The position numbers and the translations under genes are program-made. A DNA stretch of 64,000 bases from Thermaerobacillus caldiproteolyticus (lineage in GTDB: Bacteria > Bacillota > Bacilli > Bacillales > Anoxybacillaceae), in assembly GCF_013761245.1 (NCBI RefSeq), contig NZ_JACDUT010000001.1:62001-126000 (forward strand), given 5' to 3'. Position 1 is the stretch's first letter. The number at the start of each line of letters is the position of its first letter. Positions 17,731 to 26,751 of the stretch are shown here, one piece after another. The notes under the pieces were generated by a model, which worked only from the letters and a program-made list of their open reading frames with translations, had not been told where the DNA came from and did not search any database.

Positions 17731-18684
17731 TTATACAAGTTGATGTTTTTCATCTAGCAATGCTCTGGCTGTGTATTGATCCGTAATCAGAATATTGGCG
17801 TATTTTCCTTTTAATGCTCCTTTAATCGCTTTAATTTTGTTTTTTCCTCCAGCAACAAGAATGGAATGCTCTTTCTTTTGCAATTCACTTAAATCAATTC
17901 CAATTGTTCGATTATTTAAACTTTCACTCACAATTTTTCCATCTTTATCAAAAAATCGGGAACAAATATCTCCTATCGCTTCCCTCGACAGCATTTCCAA
18001 TTCTTCATCACTAAAATATCCTAATTGAAACAGCAAAGAGTTAAAGTCCACACTTCCAACTGTAAAAAGGGCGATATTAGATCTTTTCCCTAATTCCAAC
18101 AACTTTTGGATATGTCGATCTGCTTCGATCGCTTTTTTGACCGCCACATGATCGACAATGGCCGGTAAAGGTAGTTGATGTGGAATGGTATCAAACGCTT
18201 TCCCAAATAAATAAACAATTTCCGAAACATATGTATTGATCTTGGAGTGACTTACTCCTCCTTTTAATTGGACCACTTTGACATCTTTGACCGGTTTATG
18301 TTTTAATTCCAGCGCAACATTGTAAAGGGTTCTCCCCCACGTCACGCCGATGATGTCACCGTCGCTTACGATTTCATGTAAAAAATCGGCCGTTCGTTTT
18401 CCTATCGCTGTTTTAACGGCCGCGTCTTCATTTTGTGATGCAGCAGCGACAAAAGCCTTTTTTAGCTGATATTTTTCTTTCAATTGTTCTGCCAATTCCT
18501 CCATCGTTTCCGATGGATCTATAATTTCAATTTTGACAATCCCCATCTTTTTTGCCTGCTGAAGCAACCGGGACACTGTGGGACGAGAAATCCCCAACTT
18601 TTTAGCAATGTCCTGCTGATTGTAATCAAGCTGGTAATATAACTTGGCCGCCTCAATGATTTGTGATAATTTATTGTTTTCCAT
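17731..18684 (-). CDS. deoR: Deoxyribonucleoside regulator DeoR (SorC family)
   Basis: SorC/CggR-type repressor of 317 residues. The N-terminal helix-turn-helix reads NQQDIAKKLGISRPTVSRLL (about residues 22-41), followed by a sugar-phosphate-binding domain (GDIIGVTWGRTLYNVA, LFTVGSVDFNSLL). In B. subtilis DeoR represses dra-nupC-pdp and is released by deoxyribose-5-phosphate; the same is inferred here from the adjacent operon. Not related to E. coli DeoR. It reads in the same direction as nupC but has its own terminator. Confidence 0.92.
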   Translation of the reverse strand: MENNKLSQIIEAAKLYYQLDYNQQDIAKKLGISRPTVSRLLQQAKKMGIVKIEIIDPSETMEELAEQLKEKYQLKKAFVAAASQNEDAAVKTAIGKRTADFLHEIVSDGDIIGVTWGRTLYNVALELKHKPVKDVKVVQLKGGVSHSKINTYVSEIVYLFGKAFDTIPHQLPLPAIVDHVAVKKAIEADRHIQKLLELGKRSNIALFTVGSVDFNSLLFQLGYFSDEELEMLSREAIGDICSRFFDKDGKIVSESLNNRTIGIDLSELQKKEHSILVAGGKNKIKAIKGALKGKYANILITDQYTARALLDEKHQLV

Positions 18685-19236
18685 AGTTTCACCCTGTTAT
18701 ATTTGTTCAATCTCATTATGATATTTCAAAATTTCATTTAAATATGAAAAAATGTTCTCATTCATTATTATAGTCAGAAAACTAAAAAAAAGAAACCAAG
18801 TTTTTAAACATTTTAATTAAATTTATTATCCTAGAAAAGAAATTTTTTAGATCGAAGCTTTAATACAAATCATTCAAAACAGTTTGTCTTGAGCGCGGAC
18901 AGCAAATGGATGAACAGGAAGCGACAATTATGCGAACGATGCCTAACGTGAAAGAAGAATAAAATAACCAATTTTGAATTCGCTTACAAAAATTTAACAA
19001 CATAATGTTCCGAATATACCGCAGTTAATTATAACATAATTTTCAAACTCTTAGTATATAGTCAAGAGAAATGAGAGCATGATGCAAAGTCCAGCGGAAA
19101 TTTTGCTTGAGCCGCCAAAGAAAGTATATGAGTGCGAGGAATATAGGAAGAACAGACCGTTCAAGTGTTTGAGCTGTACCTTAAAAAAGTAGATCAATCC
19201 AAGGAAGAGAGGAAATTTTTAATACCCTTATGTACA
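18685..19236. other. 582-base gap upstream of deoR with possible gene debris
   Basis: The part next to deoR is AT-rich and probably holds its promoter. Further on are short coding-like stretches on the plus strand: an 18-codon frame at about 18906 (MDEQEATIMRTMPNVKEE), and near 19150 a frame reading EQTVQVFELYLKKVDQSKEE that has no start. They look like fragments of decayed genes, but I cannot name the source. Confidence 0.3.
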
Positions 19237-19265
19237 AAAACCGTAACCAAAATGGTTACGGTTTT
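19237..19265. terminator. Bidirectional terminator after yqkC
   Basis: Perfect 13-base stem AAAACCGTAACCA/TGGTTACGGTTTT with a 3-base loop, ending next to the yqkC stop. Confidence 0.8.
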
Positions 19266-19266
19266 A

Positions 19267-19506
19267 TCATAGAATTTCCGTAATGTTTTTCATATTTTTT
19301 TCCATCCATTCAATCGCTTCATCAAGAGTAGCAAACTCTTTAGTTTCAAATGTCATCTCATCTTGCAAGAGCCATACATCTTTTGGCTCTTGGTATATGC
19401 CGGCAATCGACCAATGAAGCAAACTGTATGGATCGTTTCCGTACAAAAACGATACCCATGTTTTCTGTTTGGCAATATTGGCAACTTGTTTTAATTTATC
19501 ACTCAT
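19267..19506 (-). CDS. yqkC: YqkC family protein (DUF2552)
   Basis: Hydrophilic protein of 79 residues starting [17 protein letters not shown], with an acidic C-terminal half. Function unknown. ATG 19506 overlaps the end of yqkB by 8 bases, so it is probably translated by coupling; no strong ribosome site of its own is seen. A GTG three codons upstream is the alternative. Pairing with yqkB is as in B. subtilis. Confidence 0.8.
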   Translation of the reverse strand: MSDKLKQVANIAKQKTWVSFLYGNDPYSLLHWSIAGIYQEPKDVWLLQDEMTFETKEFATLDEAIEWMEKNMKNITEIL

Positions 19507-19834
19507 TGCTTTCACTCATTTCTACTAACGACATGCGCGGATTGAGAATTTGGCTTGGGCTTTTTAACTGAAAGCATCCCGCTCCTTCAACGACATCGAT
19601 CGTCATTTCATCGTCGAAAAATACGAGGCGCGATTTTTCAAGCAAAACCGGAACGTAATTCGTCTCAACGACAACATCGTCTGCATCGGCTTGCTTGACT
19701 AACCACAGCGCCGTCACCCCGCTGACAACGCATCCGCAACCATCTGTATCATACTTTAATTTTAACTGTTTATTCGTACTTGTTAAAATCGGTTTCAGTT
19801 TTTCGATTGCCTTATCTGTAAATGCAATGTTCAC
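19499..19834 (-). CDS. yqkB: YqkB, HesB-like iron-sulfur domain protein
   Basis: Protein of 111 residues of the HesB/IscA-like superfamily. It has a Cys-x-Cys in [11 protein letters not shown] and a third Cys in EGAGCFQL, rather than the standard IscA C-terminal CGCG. It may bind iron or an Fe-S cluster, but the family is functionally uncharacterised. The downstream yqkC overlaps it. Confidence 0.85.
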   Translation of the reverse strand: MNIAFTDKAIEKLKPILTSTNKQLKLKYDTDGCGCVVSGVTALWLVKQADADDVVVETNYVPVLLEKSRLVFFDDEMTIDVVEGAGCFQLKSPSQILNPRMSLVEMSESNE

Positions 19835-19944
19835 GTTGATGTCTACTCCCTTTTATTTCGTATTTTGTCATGGCTTATTGAATTTCACATACGCACCATT
19901 TATACTATCAAAAATGAATAAGTGAATAAAGGAGGACAATGTAC

Positions 19945-20154
19945 ATGGCGAAAGTACAAATTAAAGTCAATGACAACGGTTCATTTCACGTGACAGGTGA
20001 CGTTGAATTAATCGACGCAGAAGGCAATAAATTTGAAACAAAAGAAACATTTTCTTTATGCCGATGTGGTTTGTCACAAAACATGCCGTTCTGTGACGGC
20101 TTGCATAAAGGAAATTTTCAATCGGTCGTTCGCGCAAACCCATTACAACAGTAG
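19945..20154 (+). CDS. CDGSH iron-sulfur domain protein
   Basis: Protein of 69 residues with the 2Fe-2S CDGSH-type motif C-x-C-x2-S-x3-P-x-C-D-G-x-H, seen as CRCGLSQNMPFCDGLH (about residues 41-56). Three Cys and one His hold the cluster, so it is likely a redox-active small carrier. The ATG at 19945 is chosen (GGAGGA 9 bases upstream) over an ATG two codons earlier that would sit too close to that site. The next gene starts 3 bases after its stop. Confidence 0.9.
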   Translation: MAKVQIKVNDNGSFHVTGDVELIDAEGNKFETKETFSLCRCGLSQNMPFCDGLHKGNFQSVVRANPLQQ

Positions 20155-20157
20155 GAA

Positions 20158-20361
20158 GTGGACCATTTGGACGAAAAATGGCTCAAAAAACTGATTCGTA
20201 ACTGTTTTCTTCATTATGGTCATGACATCGAGACCTTTCCACTTACGAACTCGGAATGGTACGAATTCTGTCAGACTATTATGTTAGAAAAACAAAAACA
20301 GCCCAATCTAGATTTATATGAGATCGTTCACGATGTCGTTTATGATTATCTTACAAAATAA
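20158..20361 (+). CDS. yqzH: YqzH-like small protein
   Basis: Protein of up to 67 residues, starting with GTG 20158 or, better spaced to AGGA, TTG 20167. Conserved-looking blocks are RNCFLHYGHDIETFPLT and DLYEIVHDVVYDYL. It is soluble and mildly acidic, function unknown. It probably shares an mRNA with the CDGSH gene and is followed directly by a strong terminator. The name rests on resemblance and the yqk/yqj neighbourhood, so is tentative. Confidence 0.6.
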   Translation: MDHLDEKWLKKLIRNCFLHYGHDIETFPLTNSEWYEFCQTIMLEKQKQPNLDLYEIVHDVVYDYLTK

Positions 20362-20396
20362 ATCTCCTTGCCGTGCGCAAGGAGATTTATTTTTTG
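20356..20396. terminator. Bidirectional terminator between yqzH and yqjQ
   Basis: AAATAAATCTCCTTGC and its complement around CGTGC form a perfect stem with T-runs on both strands. It overlaps the yqjQ stop. Confidence 0.9.
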
Positions 20397-21175
20397 AAGA
20401 AGGCGTTTTTGCCAAGCCTTTCAACCAGTGTTGGAAACAGTTGGTACATTTTGCTGCCGAGATTCATCCAGATAGGCATATTCACTTCACGAGTCGGTGT
20501 CATCATTACTTCAACGACGCGTCGAGCCACATGTTCAGGAGAAAGCATCCATCTTTCGACGTTTTTGACATAATCTCCTGACGCATCAGCAATCGTAAAA
20601 AAGTTGGTTTGAATCGGCCCGGGATTTACAGTGGTGACAAACACTCCATGTTGTGCAGCTTCCATGCGCAGACTGTTCGTAAATCCAAGCACCGCATGTT
20701 TAGTAGCGGAATACACGCTTGACTTTGGTGTCGCGATTTTTCCCGCTTGTGAAGCGATGTTGATAATATGTCCGCTTCCTCGTTTGATCATATGCGGGTA
20801 CACCATTTTCGTACACGCAATTAAACCGAACACATTGACTTCAAACATGTCTTTCATCTCTTGCAAATCAATTTCTTCCACGTTTCTAAACACGCCAAAC
20901 CCAGCATTGTTCACTAACACATCGATCGTTTTAATATCGTTAAAAATTTGCTGAAACACCGTTTCCACCGCCGCCATATCGCTCACATCCAAGCAATAAT
21001 AACGGCAAGAAACATGATATGCTGTTTCAATCTGTTTGGCCATATTTGCCAACTTTTCTTTGTTTCTCGCCACCAAAATCGGAATCGCTTTTTGCCGGGC
21101 AACCTCATACGCAATTTGCTCCCCGATTCCGCTGGACGCTCCGGTAATGACAATATGCTTCCCTTCTAGCCTCAA
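20387..21175 (-). CDS. yqjQ: Short-chain dehydrogenase/reductase YqjQ
   Basis: SDR-family oxidoreductase of 262 residues. Cofactor motif TGASSGIGEQIA at the N-terminus, NNAGFG in the middle, and the catalytic Tyr-x3-Lys in YSATKHA. The absence of a signal peptide suggests a cytosolic enzyme. Substrate unknown. The start overlaps the end of yqjP by 4 bases (ATGA), so the two form a coupled pair, as in B. subtilis. Confidence 0.9.
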   Translation of the reverse strand: MRLEGKHIVITGASSGIGEQIAYEVARQKAIPILVARNKEKLANMAKQIETAYHVSCRYYCLDVSDMAAVETVFQQIFNDIKTIDVLVNNAGFGVFRNVEEIDLQEMKDMFEVNVFGLIACTKMVYPHMIKRGSGHIINIASQAGKIATPKSSVYSATKHAVLGFTNSLRMEAAQHGVFVTTVNPGPIQTNFFTIADASGDYVKNVERWMLSPEHVARRVVEVMMTPTREVNMPIWMNLGSKMYQLFPTLVERLGKNAFFKK

Positions 21176-22140
21176 TGCGATCCCTCCACCGCCTCGTATA
21201 CATATTGGTTTTGGATTTTCTGTTTTATGACCGCCCCAACGTCCTCCAAATAATCAAGCTGTCCAATTGTTTCTGACATCGTTAACATAAATTCTTGTTC
21301 ATAGGCGGTTGGAAAAAGTCGTTGGCATACTTGAAATGGGGTGAGCGGCTCTTGTTTTAGCATGTCTAACACATGTTCAGCGCGCTCTCGTTGCTTCGCC
21401 AGCCGTTTCTCAATGAGTGAATTCACATCTTGTACATCTTCCCCGTGGCCAGTCATTACCCTTGTAATCTCGTAATTGCGCATTTTGAGTAACGAAGCAT
21501 TGTACTGTAATAATGGCTTCGGCCGCTCCGCTTCCCCTTCGAAAGGCGGCTCTAACATCGGATTGGGCGAAATATGCAGCAGCAAATGATCGCCACCAAG
21601 CATCAATCCGTCCGTTTCTCGATAAAACACAATATGACTTTGCGCATGGCCGGGCGTTTCAATTACTTTCCAATGCGTCAGTCCCGGAAGCGAATCTCCT
21701 TCTTTCACCGTTCCTGACAGCGAACGACGGCACGAATAGCGAAGAGAACGGCGCCAATTCGGAATCTCTTCCAAAAACGCACGCTCCACGCCACATTCAA
21801 GAAAAAATTGCTCAAAAAACCGCTGATGCTCATCAAAAAAGACAGGATCTTGCCGAATCCAGCGATCCGCTTTTTCATGACCAATCACAGGTACTCCCTC
21901 AGGCAAATAATCGAGCAATCCGACATGGTCAGGATGATGGTGCGTTACAATGACTTGATCAATATCGGACGGCTCATATCCGAGCTCATGCAATTGTTTC
22001 TTGAATGATTGCCACGCCTCTTCCGTTTTCACACCGGCATCGACAAGCGTCAAACTGTCTCCTTTAATGAGATACATGTTCACATTCCCGACCGAAAATG
22101 GTGTCGGGACAACGAAACGATAAATATCTTCATTTTCCAT
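21172..22140 (-). CDS. yqjP: Metallo-beta-lactamase fold hydrolase YqjP
   Basis: MBL-fold protein of 322 residues. The dinuclear metal motif HxHxDH is VTHHHPDHVGLL (about residue 66); further ligands are in ETPGHAQSH and MLGGDHLL. A C-terminal helical extension of the LACTB2 type follows (about 225-322). Probably a thioesterase- or ribonuclease-like hydrolase; substrate unknown. First gene of yqjP-yqjQ, divergent from proI. Confidence 0.88.
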   Translation of the reverse strand: MENEDIYRFVVPTPFSVGNVNMYLIKGDSLTLVDAGVKTEEAWQSFKKQLHELGYEPSDIDQVIVTHHHPDHVGLLDYLPEGVPVIGHEKADRWIRQDPVFFDEHQRFFEQFFLECGVERAFLEEIPNWRRSLRYSCRRSLSGTVKEGDSLPGLTHWKVIETPGHAQSHIVFYRETDGLMLGGDHLLLHISPNPMLEPPFEGEAERPKPLLQYNASLLKMRNYEITRVMTGHGEDVQDVNSLIEKRLAKQRERAEHVLDMLKQEPLTPFQVCQRLFPTAYEQEFMLTMSETIGQLDYLEDVGAVIKQKIQNQYVYEAVEGSH

Positions 22141-22277
22141 TTGTCGATTCTCCTTTTAGCATTATATCGTAATAACATTTTTTTCGATATGTATTTTACA
22201 GTTTACACCGATTTCTTTCATTTGTCATTTTTTTCGAATAATTCGTGAAAAATCAGCGAAAATCAAGAAACTTTCTA

Positions 22278-22307
22278 TTGACAACACTACCTTTTTCAGT
22301 GCATAAT
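22278..22307 (+). promoter_or_regulatory. Sigma-A promoter of the proI T-box leader
   Basis: TTGACA, 18 bases, CATAAT, with start expected near 22314. The -35 is consensus. Confidence 0.75.
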
Positions 22308-22313
22308 TGCAAA

Positions 22314-22578
22314 CAAACTAAAGATTGCAAATTGGCGATGAGTGGGACCAGTAAACCATGAATGGTATCAGAGAGTGAAACCCATAGGCTGGAAGGTTTC
22401 ATTACCCTCTTGATGGTTGAACCTATCCCATGAGCTGTTAGGAAAACCTAAACGCGAAACCGGCGTTATCGGTCAAAGACGGGCTTTCGACGGTCAACTC
22501 ATACCGTTAAAGCCAAAAAAGGTGGTACCGCGGAAATATAAGACCTTCCGTCCTTTTCTAGGACGAAAGGTCTTTTTT
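22314..22578 (+). promoter_or_regulatory. T-box riboswitch leader (tRNA-Pro type)
   Basis: The conserved T-box sequence AGGTGGTACCGCGG lies at 22520-22533. A terminator follows at 22541-22578 (AGACCTTCCGTCC/GGACGAAAGGTCT plus T-run). The Stem I region precedes these. A plausible specifier codon is CCT (Pro) at 22422-22424, followed by A, in GAACCTATCC. Uncharged tRNA-Pro would stabilise the antiterminator and allow proI expression. The T-box call is firm; the specifier was picked by eye but fits the regulated gene. Confidence 0.92.
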
Positions 22579-22606
22579 ATTTGAACATGAACAAGGAGGA
22601 GTCACC

Positions 22607-23467
22607 ATGAAAAAAGAAACGACGATCGCCTTTATTGGTGCCGGTTCAATGGCAGAAGCACTAATTGCGGGGATGACGAAAACATTGTACCGGCCTGAAC
22701 AAATTATCGTGACGAATCGCTGTAATCAGGAACGACTTCGATACATGAAAGAGACATATGGGGTACAAATTGAAACAAATAAAGAAAAAGCACTAAAAGC
22801 AGCTGACATCATCATTTTGGCAATGAAACCAAAAGATGCGATGGAAGGGATTGTATCTATTGCCACTGACGTTTCTGAACATCATCTCGTTATTTCCGTG
22901 TTAGCGGGAGTATCTACAGATACGATCATGTCCCTTATCGGAAAAAAAGTCTCCATTGTTCGGGCGATGCCAAACACATCGGCAACGATCGGTCAATCGG
23001 CTACGGCACTGGCATTAGGGCGCTTTGCAAATGAAGAACATTTAGCAATCGCCGAAACACTTTTTCGTACCGTCGGCATCGTCACCGTCGTTTCCGAAGA
23101 CGACCTGCATGCTGTCACTGGGCTTTCCGGAAGTGGACCTGCCTATGTGTACTATTTAGTCGAGGCGATGGAAAAAGCAGCAAATGAAATCGGGCTTGAT
23201 CGTTCTATCGCTAAAGAGCTTATTTTACAAACGATCATCGGCGCGGCGCAAATGTTAAAAACAACGAATAAACCCCCTTCCGTATTGCGCAAAGAAGTAA
23301 CAAGCCCTGGGGGAACAACAGAAGCTGGCATTCAAGTATTGGAACAGTATCATTATCAAGAAGCCGTCATTGCCTGCATTAAGCGTGCAACCGAACGATC
23401 GGCGGAATTAGGAAAAGCGCTTGTTCCGACAGCGATCAACCGCACCAGCGCTTCCTCATCACGCTAA
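22607..23467 (+). CDS. proI: Pyrroline-5-carboxylate reductase ProI
   Basis: NAD(P)H-dependent reductase of 286 residues that makes proline from 1-pyrroline-5-carboxylate. N-terminal Rossmann motif IAFIGAGSMAEALI. The conserved C-terminal blocks AVTGLSGSGPAYVYYLVEAM and TSPGGTTEAGIQVLE mark the substrate site. It is called ProI because of its place opposite yqjP (B. subtilis yqjO = proI) and its proline T-box. GGAGG lies 8 bases before the ATG. Confidence 0.94.
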   Translation: MKKETTIAFIGAGSMAEALIAGMTKTLYRPEQIIVTNRCNQERLRYMKETYGVQIETNKEKALKAADIIILAMKPKDAMEGIVSIATDVSEHHLVISVLAGVSTDTIMSLIGKKVSIVRAMPNTSATIGQSATALALGRFANEEHLAIAETLFRTVGIVTVVSEDDLHAVTGLSGSGPAYVYYLVEAMEKAANEIGLDRSIAKELILQTIIGAAQMLKTTNKPPSVLRKEVTSPGGTTEAGIQVLEQYHYQEAVIACIKRATERSAELGKALVPTAINRTSASSSR

Positions 23468-23551
23468 AACAAACAACGTCGATGGATTGTTAATTATCTT
23501 TCATTTTCAAATCAACAACATTTCGATGCTGATGGAAGGAAGTGAACAAAA

Positions 23552-24315
23552 ACGATAGAGCGCGTTTGTTTCCTCAACTCAAGAAATCAAACATTAGTCG
23601 GTCATTTTTATCGATCCTCTTCCACTTCCATCATTGTCATGGCGCACGGGTTTACCTCAGATAAAAATTCAAATGGAAGATTTAACATATTAGCTAACGC
23701 GTTTACCAAAGCTGGATTTTCTGTACTCACCTTTGATTTTAGCGGTTGTGGCGAAAGCGATGACGACCGCTTAACTTGGAAAAAGAAGTGGATGATTTAA
23801 AAAGTGCCATTCAATTTGTCAAATCAAGAGGCTATCAAACAATCGGTCTTTATGGTCATAGTCTTGGTAGTCTCATCTGTTTAAAAAGCTATACATCTGA
23901 CATCAAAACAATGGTGTTATCCGGAGCGTTAACGAACGCAATGAAATATGATTGGGAGCAGTACTTTATGAAAGAACAAATGAAGGAACTGAAAGAAAAA
24001 GGATATATCACGATACAAAGAACAGGAACATGGAGACATACTATCGTTGTTGACAAGCAAATGTTGAGGGATTTCGAAGACATTCGCCAGCCTGAATTAC
24101 TGCAACGTGTGACGTGCCCTGTGCTCATCATCCACGGAAATAATAAAAAGGATGAAGAAGAATTACTTCTTTTAGAAAGATCGCAACGAGGGATGCAGTA
24201 TTTGTCTAAAGATTCTCGATTAAAAGTGATCGACGGAGCAACACATAGTTTTTTAGAACATTTAGAGCTCTTGAAAGACTTGGCCACTAGATGGTACGTC
24301 AACCATATGTCGTAA
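23552..24315 (+). pseudogene. Alpha/beta hydrolase, frameshifted
   Basis: Two frames together give a full alpha/beta-hydrolase. The 5' part (to about 23775) reads SIIVMAHGFTSDKNSNGRF and FSVLTFDFSGCGESDDDRLT. The 3' part continues LEKEVDDLKSAIQFVKSRG with the nucleophile motif LYGHSLGSLI, CPVLIIHGNNK, and the catalytic-His region GATHSFLEH. The join at ACTTGGAAAAAG lacks one base relative to an in-frame reading. No ATG, GTG or TTG starts the 5' part in frame (an ATA stands where a start is expected), so a second defect is likely. Either a recent pseudogene or sequence errors; such proteins are esterase- or acyltransferase-like. Confidence 0.8.
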
Positions 24316-24490
24316 TGCCCCTACACTTGATTCACTGAAAAAAGATTTATCAAACCGCTTAAAATCCCTTTCGATTGAAAGATCAGCTTTTGCAGTGAGC
24401 GAACTCATCAATAGTGCAAATTGTTTTTCTTTTCCAATTAGACGTGTTATCATTCAAACTGAAAAACCGATATACATTGGAGGGAAAACA

Positions 24491-25507
24491 ATGGAAACCT
24501 TGCTCTTTTCACCGTACACAATACGAGGAGTCACATTAAAAAACCGGATTGTCATGTCACCGATGTGTATGTACTCTTGCGAAACTGAAGATGGTAAAGT
24601 AGGAAATTGGCATAAAATTCATTATCCTACGCGCGCAGTCGGCCAAGTTGGATTAATCGTCGTCGAAGCAACGGCCGTCACCGCCCAAGGAAGAATCTCA
24701 TCGCGCGATTTAGGGATTTGGAGCGATGAACATATTAGCGGTTTTCAAGAATTAGTATCTCTCATGAAAGAGCATGGAGCTAAAACCGCGATTCAACTCG
24801 CTCACGCCGGTCGAAAAGCTGAGGTCACTGGGGAGATTCTCGCTCCTTCGGCGATTGCCTTTAACGAAAGAATGCGCATACCAAAAGAAATGACAAAATC
24901 AGACATCGAAGAAACGATTCAAGCATTCCAAAACGGCGCACGCCGCGCAAAAGAAGCGGGATTTGATATCATCGAAATCCACGCTGCGCACGGTTATTTA
25001 ATTAACGAATTTTTATCTCCGCTAACGAACCAGCGACAAGATGAATATGGCGGCACTGCTGAAAACCGCTATCGCTTTTTAAGCGAAGTCATTGACGCGG
25101 TACGCGAAGTATGGGATGGTCCTCTCTTTGTTCGCGTATCGGCTTCCGATTATCATCCAGAAGGATTAACGGTAAAAGACTATGTTGAGTACGCAAAACG
25201 GATGAAAGCGCAAGGCGTAGACTTAATCGACGTTAGCTCAGGTGCTGTGGTCCCGGCAAAAATCAACGTCTATCCGGGCTATCAAGTTCCGTTTGCGGAA
25301 GCTATTCGCCATGGCGCTGACATCGCCACAGGTGCGGTCGGTCTCATTACTTCTGGATTGCAAGCAGAAGAGATCCTTCGTAACGAGCGTGCTGATTTAA
25401 TCTTTATCGGACGCGAATTGTTGCGCAACCCGTACTGGCCACGCACTGCTGCAAAAGAGCTCGGAGTCGAGATTAAAGCACCTGTACAATATGAACGCGG
25501 CTGGTAA
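24491..25507 (+). CDS. namA: NADPH dehydrogenase NamA (Old Yellow Enzyme, YqjM type)
   Basis: FMN flavoprotein of 338 residues, the same length as B. subtilis YqjM. It reduces C=C bonds of alpha,beta-unsaturated carbonyls and nitro compounds with NADPH. The bacillar-class redox Cys lies in VMSPMCMYS; substrate-binding His residues are in [11 protein letters not shown] and [12 protein letters not shown] 24491 is chosen: GGAGGG lies 6 bases upstream. The frame is open upstream to 24395, but those residues have no homology. Follows the broken hydrolase. Confidence 0.95.
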   Translation: METLLFSPYTIRGVTLKNRIVMSPMCMYSCETEDGKVGNWHKIHYPTRAVGQVGLIVVEATAVTAQGRISSRDLGIWSDEHISGFQELVSLMKEHGAKTAIQLAHAGRKAEVTGEILAPSAIAFNERMRIPKEMTKSDIEETIQAFQNGARRAKEAGFDIIEIHAAHGYLINEFLSPLTNQRQDEYGGTAENRYRFLSEVIDAVREVWDGPLFVRVSASDYHPEGLTVKDYVEYAKRMKAQGVDLIDVSSGAVVPAKINVYPGYQVPFAEAIRHGADIATGAVGLITSGLQAEEILRNERADLIFIGRELLRNPYWPRTAAKELGVEIKAPVQYERGW

Positions 25508-25514
25508 TGAAAAA

Positions 25515-25625
25515 AAGCGGGGGCGTCTATCCTCGAACGCACACTGAAGGATCTGGGAACGGACGAACAAAGTCCGCAGTAAAACTGAAGTATTGTGAGA
25601 GGATAGCTGCCTAGCTAGACAGTAT
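25515..25625 (-). repeat. Intergenic repeat element between namA and rnz
   Basis: Read on the minus strand it starts ACTGTCTAGCTAGGCAGC and ends GACGCCCCCGCTTTTTTTC, the same boundary words as the element at 550-674. It folds well: CTATCCTC/GAGGATAG outer stem and CGGAC/GTCCG inner hairpin. Non-coding. It could be mistaken for a riboswitch or sRNA; the shared ends make a repeat more likely. Confidence 0.6.
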
Positions 25626-25633
25626 CTTTATTG

Positions 25634-25669
25634 AAAAAGCTGCCGAACAATCGGCAGCTCTATTTTTTT
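25634..25669. terminator. Bidirectional terminator between namA and rnz
   Basis: AGCTGCCGA/TCGGCAGCT stem with ACA loop, A-run on one side and seven T on the other. It overlaps the rnz stop. Confidence 0.88.
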
Positions 25670-26595
25670 CGAGGCACGGAAAACGAAGCAAAATCGCGTG
25701 CCAGTTCTACGTTTGGAAAAATTGCTTTCGCTTCATTGAGCAATTCATCGCACATCGCTCCTTGATAACGCGAGCTAATATGCGTCAAAATCAATTTTTT
25801 CGCTCCGGCACGCTTCGCCACTTCTGCCGCTTGGACTGTCGTGGAATGATAGTAGTCGTACGCTAACTCTCCATCCCTTGCGCCAAACGTCGCCTCATGA
25901 ATGAGAACATCCGCTTCTTGTGCTAGTTCAATACTCGCTTCGCAATAACGCGTATCGCCCAGAATAGTGACAATTCTCCCCTTTTGCGGCGGACCAACGA
26001 AGTCACGTCCATCGATTACCGTTCCATCATCAAGCTCCACCGTCTTACCGAGCTTAATTTGTTGGTAAATTGGTCCAGGACGAATGCCTAGTTGCTGTAG
26101 CTTGTCAACCAAAAGCGTACCCGGCAAATCTTTTTCGACGACGCGAAATCCATACGAAAGCATCCCGTGATCCAATCGCTTAGCAATGACCATAAACCGC
26201 TCGTCTTCAAAAATAACTCCTTCATCGATTTCCACCACATGCAATTTATATTTTATGTGCGTTGAACTCACCGTTAACGCTGTTTCGATGAACGATTGAA
26301 TTCCTTTTGGGCCATAGACCACTAGCGGCGTATCTCCCCCTTGAAACGAGCGGCTTCCAAGCAAACCAGGCAATCCAAAAATATGATCTCCATGAAGATG
26401 AGTAATAAAAATGTTTTCAATTCGTCTCGGACGAATCGATGTATGCAGAATTTGATGTTGTGTCGCTTCTCCACAGTCAAATAGCCACGTTGCTCCTCGC
26501 TCCTCAAGCAGTTGCAACGCAATCGCTGACACGTTTCGCTCTTTTGCCGGCACTCCTGCGCCCGTTCCTAAAAACAACAATTCCAACGCGTCCAC
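25660..26595 (-). CDS. rnz: Ribonuclease Z
   Basis: MBL-fold tRNA 3'-endonuclease of 311 residues that matures tRNA precursors lacking an encoded CCA. The metal motif HxHxDH is [15 protein letters not shown] (about residue 64); a further ligand-bearing block is [11 protein letters not shown]. Length and order match B. subtilis YqjK. Divergent from zwf. Confidence 0.95.
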   Translation of the reverse strand: MDALELLFLGTGAGVPAKERNVSAIALQLLEERGATWLFDCGEATQHQILHTSIRPRRIENIFITHLHGDHIFGLPGLLGSRSFQGGDTPLVVYGPKGIQSFIETALTVSSTHIKYKLHVVEIDEGVIFEDERFMVIAKRLDHGMLSYGFRVVEKDLPGTLLVDKLQQLGIRPGPIYQQIKLGKTVELDDGTVIDGRDFVGPPQKGRIVTILGDTRYCEASIELAQEADVLIHEATFGARDGELAYDYYHSTTVQAAEVAKRAGAKKLILTHISSRYQGAMCDELLNEAKAIFPNVELARDFASFSVPRKK

Positions 26596-26751
26596 TCCTT
26601 ATCCGTTTTTTCTGTTGTTAGCGTACCAATGTTTATAGAACAATTTCAACATCCTTTTGCAATTTAGTGCTAAAATGTTTGCGTTCAGCATCAGAAATCT
26701 CTACAATTAAATACTTGAAGAGATAAATTTAGCTGAAGCGAGGTACATATC

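Noticed and set aside
24395-24490. Upstream extension of NamA
   Set aside because: GTG start without ribosome site; ATG 24491 has GGAGGG at 6 bases and gives exactly the family length.
25515-25625. Riboswitch or sRNA between namA and rnz
   Set aside because: The fold is good, but both ends match another intergenic repeat, and no known riboswitch core was recognised.
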